Origin: Ruminococcus sp.
GTDB taxonomy: Bacteria; Bacillota_A; Clostridia; Oscillospirales; Ruminococcaceae
Length of the DNA stretch: 8,762 nt
NCBI GenBank assembly: GCA_017418765.1
Contig: JAFOMV010000143.1
Location: 1-8,762, forward strand
Direction of reading: 5' to 3'
Below the pieces are notes generated by a model. It worked only from the letters and a program-made list of their open reading frames with translations. It did no database searches and was not told the origin of the DNA. Each line of letters begins with the position of its first letter. The first letter of the stretch is position 1. A program made the position numbers and the translations under genes. Shown piece by piece: positions 1-5,729 of the stretch.

Positions 1-351
1 CGGCTCATCAGGGCAAAGATCCCTGATTATATTCTGCGGTGCAGTCTGACTCCCCTCAAGCAGATCCGAAAAGCTTTCTGAAAAAGGCTCATTATCGATC
101 ATCAAAACAGCACCTTTAAATTTTCCTGTCGGAAAAAAAGGCGAGCTGTCCCCTGCCCGACGCCTGCGTACAATGATATGTCCCGGTGAAAGATAGTAAT
201 AATGTTTACCCTCACGATATTCACATCTGCCCTCTGAACAGCAGCCTATTTCAAGCATTTCTTTTTCATATGCAAATCTCCCGTGTTCAGAAAACGAACA
301 GACACTGCCGCTTATAAGTCTGACATCAGGATAGAGCTGATATTCAGTCAT
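1..351 (-). CDS. AraC-family transcriptional regulator, N-terminal part (runs off the left edge)
   Basis: The frame stays open from an ATG at 351 to the window edge, giving 117 residues with no stop. The part seen reads like the N-terminal sensing domain of an AraC-type regulator from gut Firmicutes. It has an LEIGCCSEGRCEY strand near residues 34-45, YYYLSPGHIIVRRRR near 51-65, then a phenylalanine/proline-rich turn and a GKFKGAVLMID strand near 77-86. These resemble the cupin-like segment in which such proteins typically read 'YCLEGR..., YLGPGD..., G.Y.GI.I.ID'. The helix-turn-helix DNA-binding half would lie outside the window, so the family call rests on the N-terminus alone. The ATG is only 8 bases past the flavodoxin stop and no terminator separates them, so it may be cotranscribed. 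No Shine-Dalgarno sequence precedes this ATG, and the frame stays open a little upstream, so the exact start is uncertain. Confidence 0.72.
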   Translation of the reverse strand, partial: MTEYQLYPDVRLISGSVCSFSEHGRFAYEKEMLEIGCCSEGRCEYREGKHYYYLSPGHIIVRRRRAGDSSPFFPTGKFKGAVLMIDNEPFSESFSDLLEGSQTAPQNIIRDLCPDEP

Positions 352-359
352 TATACGGA

Positions 360-764
360 TTATGCAAGCTGTGCAGCGATCTCCTTGAGCTTAGCAAGAT
401 CGTCATCAGAAGGTGCTTCGTTCACTATAACGCCTTCGCCGTTAACAAGCTCAGCGCCTGCATTCTTTGCACGTTCCTCCCAGTTACGCATCCATTCGCC
501 GTCGCCCCAGCCGTATGAGCCGAAAAGGAGAACCTTCTTGCCGCTGAGTGATGACTCTGCTTCTGTGAAGAATGGTTCAAATACATCTTCCTCAAGCACC
601 TCTGCACCCATAGCAGGACAGCCAAAAGCAAGCGCCTCATAATCAGCTACACTTCCACTGAATTCGGATACCTCAAAAAGCTCTGCTTTTGCGCCCTCAG
701 CTGCTGCCTTAGCCATAGCCTCTGTGTTGCCTGTACCGCTCCAATAAATTACTGCTGTTTTCAT
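360..764 (-). CDS. Short-chain flavodoxin
   Basis: A 134-residue protein with the size and pattern of clostridial short-chain flavodoxins, cytoplasmic FMN-binding one-electron carriers. It opens with a beta strand followed by the FMN phosphate-binding loop WSGTGNTEAM (residues 8-17). The second flavin-contacting loop is AFGCPAMGAE (46-55). The third is the GSYGWGDGEWMRNW segment (82-95), whose aromatic residues are typical of flavodoxins that stack on the isoalloxazine ring. The start ATG overlaps the stop of the upstream DUF3793 gene in an ATGA, and the AAGGAGG site lies inside the last codons of that gene, so translation is probably coupled. Flavodoxins are known to substitute for ferredoxin when iron is scarce, which fits the metal-type operators upstream of this operon. 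The alternative is a flavodoxin-domain protein of unknown partner; the fold assignment itself is firm. Confidence 0.95.
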   Translation of the reverse strand: MKTAVIYWSGTGNTEAMAKAAAEGAKAELFEVSEFSGSVADYEALAFGCPAMGAEVLEEDVFEPFFTEAESSLSGKKVLLFGSYGWGDGEWMRNWEERAKNAGAELVNGEGVIVNEAPSDDDLAKLKEIAAQLA

Positions 765-1339
765 AATATTTCCTCCTTAGATAATTCTATAGCCTGAAAT
801 AGATCCAGACCGTTTTTTAATCTATCGCACAGAATTTCTCTGCATCGACCATAAATCTCAAATGTCTGTTTTGCTTTTCCCACATTGCCGTATACCTTCC
901 AGTATCCGCACAGCAGGCAGTTTTTGCCCTGATTCTGTATGAAACCTTTGATATCCTCTAACGGATATCCAAGAAAGCAGCCTATCTCATGAGGGAAATT
1001 GCCGCATTTCATACGTTCCGCCAGCATATCCAGCTTATCATCAAGTGTCATTCCGGCATCATACCCGAAGCCTGAAAGAAATCCCTCAGCACCTTCGAGC
1101 CACGCATCCAATAATTTTTCATGGTATAAATATACCATTGTACGTTCTCTGCACTTGCAGAGGGATCTTATCTTCAAGCCATGCTGTTCGGCATTGCTCC
1201 TGAATTCTCTGAAGCAGCTTGTTATCGCCTCATCCGAGAGGTCAATGGATACAAGATTTGCACATTTGACTCCCATAAGCACAGGAGCAGTATGAACAGC
1301 CAGCTCGTTTTCAAATACATTTCTTTCAAGCTCAGACAT
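761..1339 (-). CDS. DUF3793 family protein, function unknown
   Basis: A 192-residue, probably cytoplasmic protein with no signal peptide or membrane segment. It matches my memory of the DUF3793 family, which is common in anaerobic Firmicutes. The recognisable blocks are CKCRERTMVYLYHE (61-74), HEIGCFLGYPLEDIKGFI (117-134) and CGYWKVYGN (144-152), followed by an A..TFE.Y.RCR helix. It is unusually cysteine-rich (C26, C42, C61, C63, C112, C121, C141, C144, C166 and C171), with C-x-C and C-x2-C pairs that could bind metal or undergo redox chemistry. That is inference only, since no cofactor is established. The gene lies 2 bases after DUF2325 and overlaps the flavodoxin start by 4 bases. This same trio arrangement is familiar from other Clostridia, suggesting a job linked to flavodoxin, electron transfer or metal status. 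Its last codons (Lys-Glu-Glu) supply the ribosome binding site for the flavodoxin. Confidence 0.87.
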   Translation of the reverse strand: MSELERNVFENELAVHTAPVLMGVKCANLVSIDLSDEAITSCFREFRSNAEQHGLKIRSLCKCRERTMVYLYHEKLLDAWLEGAEGFLSGFGYDAGMTLDDKLDMLAERMKCGNFPHEIGCFLGYPLEDIKGFIQNQGKNCLLCGYWKVYGNVGKAKQTFEIYGRCREILCDRLKNGLDLFQAIELSKEEIL

Positions 1340-1341
1340 AT

Positions 1342-1626
1342 TTACCTGCCTTTATAGTTGGTGAGCAGCTGTTTCAAAGCGCTCACGCTTGAACTGTGAA
1401 CGTGTTCTACAGGTATTCCATGCTTTTCCGAACGGCTCTTTACGCCGTTGAGCATTTTGTGTGAACAAGTACCTGTAAACACTACCATGAGATCAGGGAA
1501 GCCAAGCTTATTTTCAAAATCAGCCGGCATCTGTGTAAATACCTTTGATTTGAAATTGAACGACTTGCATATATCCTGATATCTTGCTGCCATGCGGTCA
1601 TTCCCGCCTACTATGACTATACTCAT
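1342..1626 (-). CDS. DUF2325 family protein, function unknown
   Basis: A 94-residue protein typical of the small DUF2325 family. It starts with a Rossmann-like strand and glycine turn, IVIVGGNDRM (residues 3-12), continues with YQDICKSFNFKSKVFTQMP, has a second strand ending in FTGTCSHKMLNGVK (50-63), and closes with HVHSSSVSALKQLL (75-88). The family has been noted next to metal and redox genes, but no reaction is known to me. The conserved Cys-Ser-His (C54-H56) and the HxHSSS segment could be ligand sites, which is inference. It is the first gene of an operon with DUF3793 and flavodoxin. A very strong AAGGAGGT site ends 4 bases before the ATG. The promoter and two palindromic operators lie within 135 bases upstream, so it is probably induced together with the flavodoxin. 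Confidence 0.87.
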   Translation of the reverse strand: MSIVIVGGNDRMAARYQDICKSFNFKSKVFTQMPADFENKLGFPDLMVVFTGTCSHKMLNGVKSRSEKHGIPVEHVHSSSVSALKQLLTNYKGR

Positions 1627-1654
1627 GGTTACCTCCTTACATTACTGAATATAT

Positions 1655-1670
1655 GTTAGCGTAATCTAAC
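1655..1670. promoter_or_regulatory. Palindromic operator candidate, proximal copy (GTTAG-N6-CTAAC)
   Basis: The sequence GTTAGCGTAATCTAAC is a perfect 5+5 inverted repeat with a 6-base spacer. It lies in the untranslated leader about 30 bases before the DUF2325 start codon. It shares the arm and spacer design of the copy at 1706-1723. The arms resemble the TTAGGTTAG half-site of DtxR/IdeR-type metal regulators, but the spacing differs from the classical 19-bp IdeR box, so the binding protein is not identified. Confidence 0.6.
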
Positions 1671-1686
1671 TTAATATTATAAAATA

Positions 1687-1702
1687 ACGGAGCCGCCTCC
1701 GT
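1687..1702 (-). other. Leader hairpin between the two operator copies
   Basis: The 6-bp stem ACGGAG/CTCCGT encloses a 4-base loop. On the minus strand it is followed by a T-rich stretch (TTATTTTATAAT). It sits in the transcribed leader between the operators. It could be a weak terminator or attenuator, or an mRNA-stabilising structure. The U-run is interrupted, so terminator function is uncertain. Confidence 0.4.
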
Positions 1703-1705
1703 ATA

Positions 1706-1723
1706 GGTTAGTGTTCTCTAACC
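1706..1723. promoter_or_regulatory. Palindromic operator candidate at the transcription start (GGTTAG-N6-CTAACC)
   Basis: On the minus strand this reads GGTTAGAGAACACTAACC, a perfect 6+6 inverted repeat with a 6-base spacer. It begins about 7 bases downstream of the -10 box at 1735-1730, so it covers the predicted transcription start. That is a classic position for a repressor. Its centre lies 52 bp from that of the second copy (1655-1670), about five helical turns. Confidence 0.68.
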
Positions 1724-1729
1724 ATGTGA

Positions 1730-1758
1730 ATTATATCATCATCCTGATATTTTGTCAA
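1730..1758 (-). promoter_or_regulatory. Consensus sigma-A promoter of the DUF2325-DUF3793-flavodoxin operon
   Basis: On the minus strand a perfect -35 TTGACA (1758-1753) and a perfect -10 TATAAT (1735-1730) are separated by 17 bases, the ideal spacing. The predicted start is near 1723, giving a leader of about 97 nt. A promoter this strong next to operator palindromes suggests it is kept off by a repressor under normal conditions. Confidence 0.88.
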
Positions 1759-1861
1759 GGAACCAAATGGAGCTTCAATAAAGTTTTGTGCGATCAGTCA
1801 TAAATATATTTGATTTTCACATACAAACTGTATTATTTCAACTAAAAATAACATCTTTTCT
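1759..1861. other. Short AT-rich gap between the ZIP gene and the flavodoxin operon promoter
   Basis: No gene was seen here and no convincing terminator follows the ZIP stop codon. The only pairing noticed is a 5-bp ATACA/TGTAT stem with no U-run. Some read-through from the transporter gene into the DUF2325 operon is therefore possible. Confidence 0.4.
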
Positions 1862-2644
1862 TTACCCCAGTGCAACATCGAGAGCCATCATAAGCGTAAA
1901 GCCTATGCTGAACATTATTACTCCTATATTTGAATGCTCACCCTCTGACATTTCAGGGATGAGTTCCTCAACTACCACATATATCATTGCGCCTGCCGCA
2001 AAGCTTAGAAGATATGGAAGTGCAGGCACCACAAAACCTGCCGCAGCTATTGTCAGAGCTCCGAAAACAGGCTCGACCACACCAGAAAGCACACCGTATA
2101 CAAAGGACTTCGCCTTGCTTTGCCCCTGTGCGTGCAGAGGCATTGATATGATCGCTCCCTCAGGAAAATTCTGTATAGCTATACCAAGAGAAAGCGCAAG
2201 TGCTCCGCCTGCGGTTATCTCAGCAGAACCTGCTCTGTACCCTGCATAAACCACACCTACTGCCATTCCCTCAGGGATATTATGCAGAGTTACTGCAAGC
2301 ACCATCATCGCCGTCCTGGAAAGTCTGCTGTTTATTCCCTCTGCTTTTTCGGCATTCATATGAAGATGAGGTATGAACGTATCCAGCAGCAGCAGGAACA
2401 GCACACCTGCCCAGAAGCCTATAAATGCAGGAACAAAGCTCAGACGTCCCATGCCTTCCGATTGTTCCATAGCGGGTATGATCAGGCTCCATATGGAAGC
2501 CGCCGCCATTACTCCGGCTGCAAATCCCGTAAGAGAGCGCTGAACGTTCCTGCTCAGTTCTCCTTTCATAAAAGCAACGCCTGCTGCTCCGGCAGAAGTT
2601 CCTATAAATGGTATCATAAGCCCTATAAATGAACAAATATCCAT
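1862..2644 (-). CDS. ZIP-family divalent metal ion transporter (GufA/ZupT-like)
   Basis: A 260-residue integral membrane protein with about eight hydrophobic segments, the usual size for bacterial ZIP transporters, which import Zn2+, Fe2+, Mn2+ or related ions. The two signature metal-site helices are clear: an HNIPEGMAVG motif (TM4) and a QNFPEGAI motif (TM5), matching the HNxPEG and (H/Q)NxPEG patterns. A short histidine-containing loop (FIPHLHMN) lies between TM3 and TM4, as in GufA-type members. The glutamine in place of the first histidine of the TM5 motif is common in this branch. The ATG at 2644 is preferred because AAGGAG lies 5 bases before it. A longer reading from 2677 has no such site and begins inside a leader hairpin. 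The gene has its own promoter and sits upstream of the flavodoxin operon, consistent with a metal-homeostasis neighbourhood. The transported ion cannot be told from sequence. Confidence 0.93.
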   Translation of the reverse strand: MDICSFIGLMIPFIGTSAGAAGVAFMKGELSRNVQRSLTGFAAGVMAAASIWSLIIPAMEQSEGMGRLSFVPAFIGFWAGVLFLLLLDTFIPHLHMNAEKAEGINSRLSRTAMMVLAVTLHNIPEGMAVGVVYAGYRAGSAEITAGGALALSLGIAIQNFPEGAIISMPLHAQGQSKAKSFVYGVLSGVVEPVFGALTIAAAGFVVPALPYLLSFAAGAMIYVVVEELIPEMSEGEHSNIGVIMFSIGFTLMMALDVALG

Positions 2645-2661
2645 ACTGTCTCCTTTCTCAG

Positions 2662-2689
2662 CCATAAACGGGAACACTGTCCGTTATGG
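2662..2689 (-). other. 5' leader hairpin of the ZIP transporter mRNA
   Basis: CCATAA-A-CGG pairs with CCG-TTATGG: nine base pairs with one bulged base and a 9-base loop. It begins within about 5 bases of the predicted transcription start and ends just before the ribosome binding site region. It may stabilise the mRNA or take part in regulation. No known riboswitch class was recognised. Confidence 0.5.
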
Positions 2690-2699
2690 TACTGAATCT

Positions 2700-2708
2700 A
2701 TTATATCA
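2700..2708 (-). promoter_or_regulatory. Extended -10 promoter of the ZIP transporter gene
   Basis: The minus strand reads TGATATAAT, a perfect -10 hexamer with the upstream TGn extension. No good -35 box lies 16-18 bases upstream, which extended -10 promoters tolerate. The predicted start is near 2693. A lone GTTAGG half-site at 2717-2712 lies just upstream, but it has no partner arm. Confidence 0.62.
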
Positions 2709-2765
2709 CATCCTAACAATTAATCATCGAACATTAATCAAGGCTAACTTCCGATTTTATATATT

Positions 2766-2801
2766 AAAAGCCCTGTATCGCAGATTCAGGATACAAGGCT
2801 T
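2766..2801 (-). terminator. Intrinsic terminator after the queuosine operon
   Basis: A 12-bp stem (AAGCCTTGTATC pairing with GATACAGGGCTT, one G-U pair) has a 10-base loop and is followed on the minus strand by TTTT and an AT-rich tail. It lies about 30 bases past the queF stop codon and before the ZIP promoter. Confidence 0.8.
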
Positions 2802-2832
2802 CAAAAAACGTTTTAAGACAGCAATGCAGATA

Positions 2833-3330
2833 TCAGCGGTTGTTAACGCTTTCGGGATACATATCATGCTGAGTAAGTCTTTCCCATGCGACTTGCTCCC
2901 ACTTTGTTCCCTTCTTACCATAATTGCAGTATGGGTCTATGGATAAACCGCCTCTTGGCAGGAATTTTCCCCACACCTCGATGTATTTCGGATCCATAAG
3001 CTTTATCAGGTCATTCATGATGATGTTCACGCAGTCCTCGTGGAAATCGCCATGATTGCGGAAACTGAAAAGATAAAGCTTCAGCGACTTGCTCTCTACC
3101 ATACGTACATCAGGCACATAGGAAATGTATATCGTCGCAAAATCGGGCTGACCTGTAATAGGACAAAGACTTGTGAACTCAGGGCAGTTGAACTTGACGA
3201 AGTAGTCCCTGTCAGGGTGCTTGTTCGGGAAAGTTTCCAGCACCTCGGGAGCATAATCGGATAAATACTTTGTATTGCTATTGCCGAGGAGTGTGATGTC
3301 TCCTCTTTCGTTTTCGGTTCTGCCTTCCAT
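2833..3330 (-). CDS. queF: NADPH-dependent 7-cyano-7-deazaguanine (preQ0) reductase QueF
   Basis: This enzyme reduces the nitrile of preQ0 to the aminomethyl group of preQ1, the last free-base step before insertion into tRNA. The 165-residue length equals the single-domain Bacillus subtilis type. The catalytic cysteine is C56 in [13 protein letters not shown], with the partner aspartate D63. The NADPH-binding block is [20 protein letters not shown] (79-98), whose final His97-Glu98 bind substrate. The C-terminal [13 protein letters not shown] segment is also typical. The start lies 1 base after the queC stop, and the last queC codons (Lys-Gly-Glu) form its AAAGGAG site. It is the last gene of the operon. 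The family belongs to the tunnelling fold, like QueD and FolE beside it. Confidence 0.97.
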   Translation of the reverse strand: MEGRTENERGDITLLGNSNTKYLSDYAPEVLETFPNKHPDRDYFVKFNCPEFTSLCPITGQPDFATIYISYVPDVRMVESKSLKLYLFSFRNHGDFHEDCVNIIMNDLIKLMDPKYIEVWGKFLPRGGLSIDPYCNYGKKGTKWEQVAWERLTQHDMYPESVNNR

Positions 3331-3331
3331 A

Positions 3332-4018
3332 TTATTCTCCTTTCATCAGCGGATCGGTAAGTCCGTTTGCTTCAAAAGCCGCAATTCTGTCACGGCAGGT
3401 CCCGCAAACTCCGCAGGGCTTTTCTCCGCCTTCATAGCAGCTCCATGTCATTTCATACGGAACGTTCAGCTCTGTGCCGATACGCACCACATCAGCCTTG
3501 TTCATATCAACAAACGGTGCTTCTATGCGGAGCTGTTCGCCGCTGCCCGTAAATATGGCTTCGTTCATGGCGTTGTTGAACTTAGCGGAACAGTCGGGGT
3601 ATGCGTTTCCTGCTGCATCATCGCTGTGAGCGCCATAGTAGATAACTCCGCAGTCATTGGAAATTGCAATGCTTGCAGCAGATGCAAGGAAAAGTCCGTT
3701 TCTGAACGGCACATAAGTGGAAACAGGCTTGCCGTCGGTTTCTTCAAGCTGCTCTGCGTAGGTCTCCTTGGGGATGTCCTTGTCTGACTGTGTGAGCAGT
3801 GAGCAGTCGGAATCTGCAAAAATGGGCGCAAGATCAAGAGTTTTCCATGTTACGCCGTAGTACTTCACAAGCTTCTCTGCCGCCTGTATCTCCTTGTTGT
3901 GCTTCTGTCCATAGTAGATGGAAAGAGCAACAACGTTTTCAGCCCCGTACTTTTTTACAGCAAGTGCAAGACAAGTTGAGCTGTCAAGTCCGCCGCTGAA
4001 TAATACCAATGCTTTCAT
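3332..4018 (-). CDS. queC: 7-cyano-7-deazaguanine (preQ0) synthase QueC
   Basis: This enzyme converts 7-carboxy-7-deazaguanine to preQ0 using ATP and ammonia. At 228 residues it has the usual family length. The N-terminal PP-loop that binds ATP is [12 protein letters not shown] (7-18). The substrate region includes the typical [17 protein letters not shown] stretch (127-143). The zinc site near the C-terminus is complete: C194, C202, C205 and C208 in [15 protein letters not shown]. The ATG is 1 base past the folE stop, and an AAAGGAG site is encoded in the last folE codons. Its product is the substrate of QueF, encoded next. Confidence 0.97.
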   Translation of the reverse strand: MKALVLFSGGLDSSTCLALAVKKYGAENVVALSIYYGQKHNKEIQAAEKLVKYYGVTWKTLDLAPIFADSDCSLLTQSDKDIPKETYAEQLEETDGKPVSTYVPFRNGLFLASAASIAISNDCGVIYYGAHSDDAAGNAYPDCSAKFNNAMNEAIFTGSGEQLRIEAPFVDMNKADVVRIGTELNVPYEMTWSCYEGGEKPCGVCGTCRDRIAAFEANGLTDPLMKGE

Positions 4019-4019
4019 C

Positions 4020-4586
4020 TCATTCTCCTTTCAGCAGGTCCTGTAAATCTCTGCGAACCTTGAATTCGCCTGTATATGTCCTTGTTTCGGTACGTGAGGA
4101 AACATTCTTTATCCCTCTTGCGGTCATACAGCTGTGAGAGCCGACGATGCGAACTCCCACATCGGGGGTACCTGCCGCTTCTGAGATTATCTCAGCAATA
4201 TCACGTCCGAGACGCTCCTGAAGCTGAAGTCTCTTTGCCGCCATATCGCATATCCTTGCTATCTTGCTGAGTCCCAGCACTTTTCCTCTCGGAATGTACC
4301 CCACATTGACAGTCATATCATACATAAGTGCCAGATGATGCTCGCAGTAGCTGAATACACTTATATCCTTCATGATAACAGCTTCCTCAGCATCGGAGCC
4401 CTCAGCTGTGAATGTCTTGCTGAACATTTCTGCTATCTGATGATTTGTATATTTTGTTCCCTCAAGGACTTCCTCTATCATATCCGCCACACGTGTTGGA
4501 GTTTCGATAAGCCCCTCTCTTTCGGGGTCCTCCCCTATTGCTTCAAGCAGGCCTCGTATATGATACTCTATTTTTTCTCTGTCCAT
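4020..4586 (-). CDS. folE: GTP cyclohydrolase I, FolE
   Basis: This enzyme opens and rearranges GTP to 7,8-dihydroneopterin triphosphate, the shared first step of folate and queuosine synthesis. The 188-residue form matches the usual 180-220. The zinc ligands are C81 and H84 in SYCEHH and C153 in the HSCMTARGIK motif. The GTP-binding TPTRVADM (29-36) and the LGLSKIARI block (104-112) are also present. The ATG at 4586 is chosen because an AAAGGTG site, formed by the last queE codons, lies at good spacing. An in-frame ATG at 4616 would lie inside queE. Its position between queE and queC implies that this copy feeds queuosine synthesis, possibly in addition to a folate-dedicated copy elsewhere. 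Confidence 0.96.
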   Translation of the reverse strand: MDREKIEYHIRGLLEAIGEDPEREGLIETPTRVADMIEEVLEGTKYTNHQIAEMFSKTFTAEGSDAEEAVIMKDISVFSYCEHHLALMYDMTVNVGYIPRGKVLGLSKIARICDMAAKRLQLQERLGRDIAEIISEAAGTPDVGVRIVGSHSCMTARGIKNVSSRTETRTYTGEFKVRRDLQDLLKGE

Positions 4587-4588
4587 AT

Positions 4589-5266
4589 TTACACACCTTT
4601 CATATCGGGATCCCATATCATTTTGTGCAGCTGCAATTGCAGACGCACACCTCCAAGTTTCCTTTCTTTCATGAACTCTACCATCTCAGCAGGCTCTATC
4701 CTGCCGAACACAGGACTGAGATAGATCATGCACTCAGGCTTGTGTTCCTCTATTATCTCTGCGGCACGATTGAGATCTGCCCGTGAACCGCAGACAAATT
4801 TCAGCGTATCGAAATACTTCAGATATCTGAAATTATCCGTACACATATGCTTTTCCATTTTACTTGAAGGCAGCTTGTAATCCATAGTTATCACAGGTCT
4901 GCCAGTGCGCTTGTCACTCAGGAAAGGCTCAAGCGGCACTGCACCGTTAGTCTCTATCTCGACATTGAGACCAAGACCTGCGATCCTTCCGCAAAGCTCG
5001 GGAAGGTCCTCCTGCAAAAGCGGTTCTCCTCCTGTAAGCGTCACATTGCGAACACAGTACTCCTCATAAGCCTGCTGTGCAATTTTCGCAATGCTTGAAG
5101 TATTCATAAGGGTGTAGGGAGCTTCTTTTTCGTTCGCCCACATGGTATCGCACCAGTCACATCTCAGGTTACAGCCTGTAAACCGCAGAAAAAGCGCAAG
5201 CTCACCTGCGAGTCTGCCCTCACCGTTGATGCTGACAAAATGCTCGGCAAGTCTGAATGTTCCCAT
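4589..5266 (-). CDS. queE: 7-carboxy-7-deazaguanine synthase QueE (radical SAM)
   Basis: This radical S-adenosylmethionine enzyme contracts 6-carboxy-5,6,7,8-tetrahydropterin to 7-carboxy-7-deazaguanine. The [4Fe-4S] cluster cysteines C32, C36 and C39 lie in CNLRCDWCD (canonical C-x3-C-x2-C). The substrate motif SINGEG is at 12-17, the SAM-binding TLTGGEP at 76-82, and the ETNG loop at 105-108. At 225 residues it is of usual size. The ATG at 5266 is preferred over a GTG at 5272, because a GAGGTG site sits 5 bases before the ATG and includes that GTG. The start lies 2 bases past the queD stop. The last codons encode the ribosome binding site of folE. Confidence 0.96.
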   Translation of the reverse strand: MGTFRLAEHFVSINGEGRLAGELALFLRFTGCNLRCDWCDTMWANEKEAPYTLMNTSSIAKIAQQAYEEYCVRNVTLTGGEPLLQEDLPELCGRIAGLGLNVEIETNGAVPLEPFLSDKRTGRPVITMDYKLPSSKMEKHMCTDNFRYLKYFDTLKFVCGSRADLNRAAEIIEEHKPECMIYLSPVFGRIEPAEMVEFMKERKLGGVRLQLQLHKMIWDPDMKGV

Positions 5267-5268
5267 AC

Positions 5269-5688
5269 TCACACCTCGTATACCGCACAGTTATCGGGAG
5301 TTTCGTAAACAGTCACAGAGCTGACGGGAAGTCCCTTTGCTGTAAGAAGTTTATGGAAATGCTCAGCGAAATTCTCCGCTGTGGGGCGGAACGGCACTTC
5401 AATAATGTGAAATCCTTCATCATTCATTGCGGCTATGGTAGTGTCTTTAAGACTGCCCTTCTCGTAAATAAGAGCATGGTCAAAGCTGTCGGCAAGTTCA
5501 CGCACTGCTTTTTTCAAATCTCCGAAATCTATGAGCATACCTCTTTTTGTTCCCTCATGCTGAAGTGAATCTCCGCTGATGCTGACCTCCACTTTCCAGC
5601 GATGGCCGTGTATATTAGCGCATTTTCCCTCGTATCCTGCAAGGAAGTGAGCGCTGTCAAAAGAAGCTGATGTTTTCAGATAATACAT
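5269..5688 (-). CDS. queD: 6-carboxy-5,6,7,8-tetrahydropterin synthase QueD
   Basis: This enzyme converts dihydroneopterin triphosphate, the FolE product, to 6-carboxytetrahydropterin. It has 139 residues. The zinc-binding histidines are H14 in SFDSAHFL and H27 and H29 in the CANIHGHRW block. C23 is the catalytic cysteine in the C-x3-HGH pattern, the catalytic Asp-His pair is D70-H71 in SFDHALI, and the PTAENFAEH segment (102-110) is typical. The ATG at 5688 has a strong GGAGG site 4 bases upstream. It is the first gene of the operon and lies directly after a riboswitch-type leader whose terminator ends 2 bases before the ribosome binding site. Its expression, and that of the whole operon, is probably switched by preQ1. 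Confidence 0.96.
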   Translation of the reverse strand: MYYLKTSASFDSAHFLAGYEGKCANIHGHRWKVEVSISGDSLQHEGTKRGMLIDFGDLKKAVRELADSFDHALIYEKGSLKDTTIAAMNDEGFHIIEVPFRPTAENFAEHFHKLLTAKGLPVSSVTVYETPDNCAVYEV

Positions 5689-5699
5689 AATTCCTCCAT

Positions 5700-5728
5700 A
5701 AAAAATACGCCTGCTATAAGCAGACGCA
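5700..5728 (-). terminator. Leader terminator of the que operon (riboswitch expression platform)
   Basis: TGCGTCTGC pairs with GCAGGCGTA (9 bp with two G-U pairs) around the loop TTATA, and is followed on the minus strand by six T. It ends 2 bases before the queD ribosome binding site. An intrinsic terminator this close to the first gene indicates transcription attenuation rather than the end of another gene. Confidence 0.85.
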
Positions 5729-5729
5729 C

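Noticed and set aside
283..642. Plus-strand open frame of 119 codons opposite the flavodoxin
   Set aside because: It is low-complexity and serine-rich, the expected artefact of the opposite strand of the flavodoxin gene.
1676..1681. TATAAT in the flavodoxin operon leader as a second promoter
   Set aside because: No acceptable -35 hexamer lies 16-19 bases upstream. The promoter at 1758-1730 is perfect.
1655..1723. Firm call of IdeR/DtxR or Fur boxes
   Set aside because: The arms resemble IdeR half-sites but the spacing is different, and the Fur-type pattern TGATAATnATTATCA is absent. They are therefore reported only as operator candidates.
2645..2677. Longer ZIP reading frame starting at 2677 (11 extra residues)
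   Set aside because: It has no ribosome binding site and starts inside the leader hairpin. The ATG at 2644 has AAGGAG at ideal spacing and begins at the first membrane segment.
3275..3787. Plus-strand open frame of 170 codons opposite queC and queF
   Set aside because: It is a shadow of the two well-supported minus-strand enzymes. It shows no recognised domain and no ribosome binding site was noted.
4587..4616. In-frame upstream start for folE at 4616
   Set aside because: It lies within queE and lacks a suitable ribosome binding site. The ATG at 4586 has one and matches the usual N-terminus.
5267..5272. GTG start for queE at 5272
   Set aside because: The GTG is itself part of the GAGGTG ribosome binding site that fits the ATG at 5266, and QueE homologues normally begin at this point.
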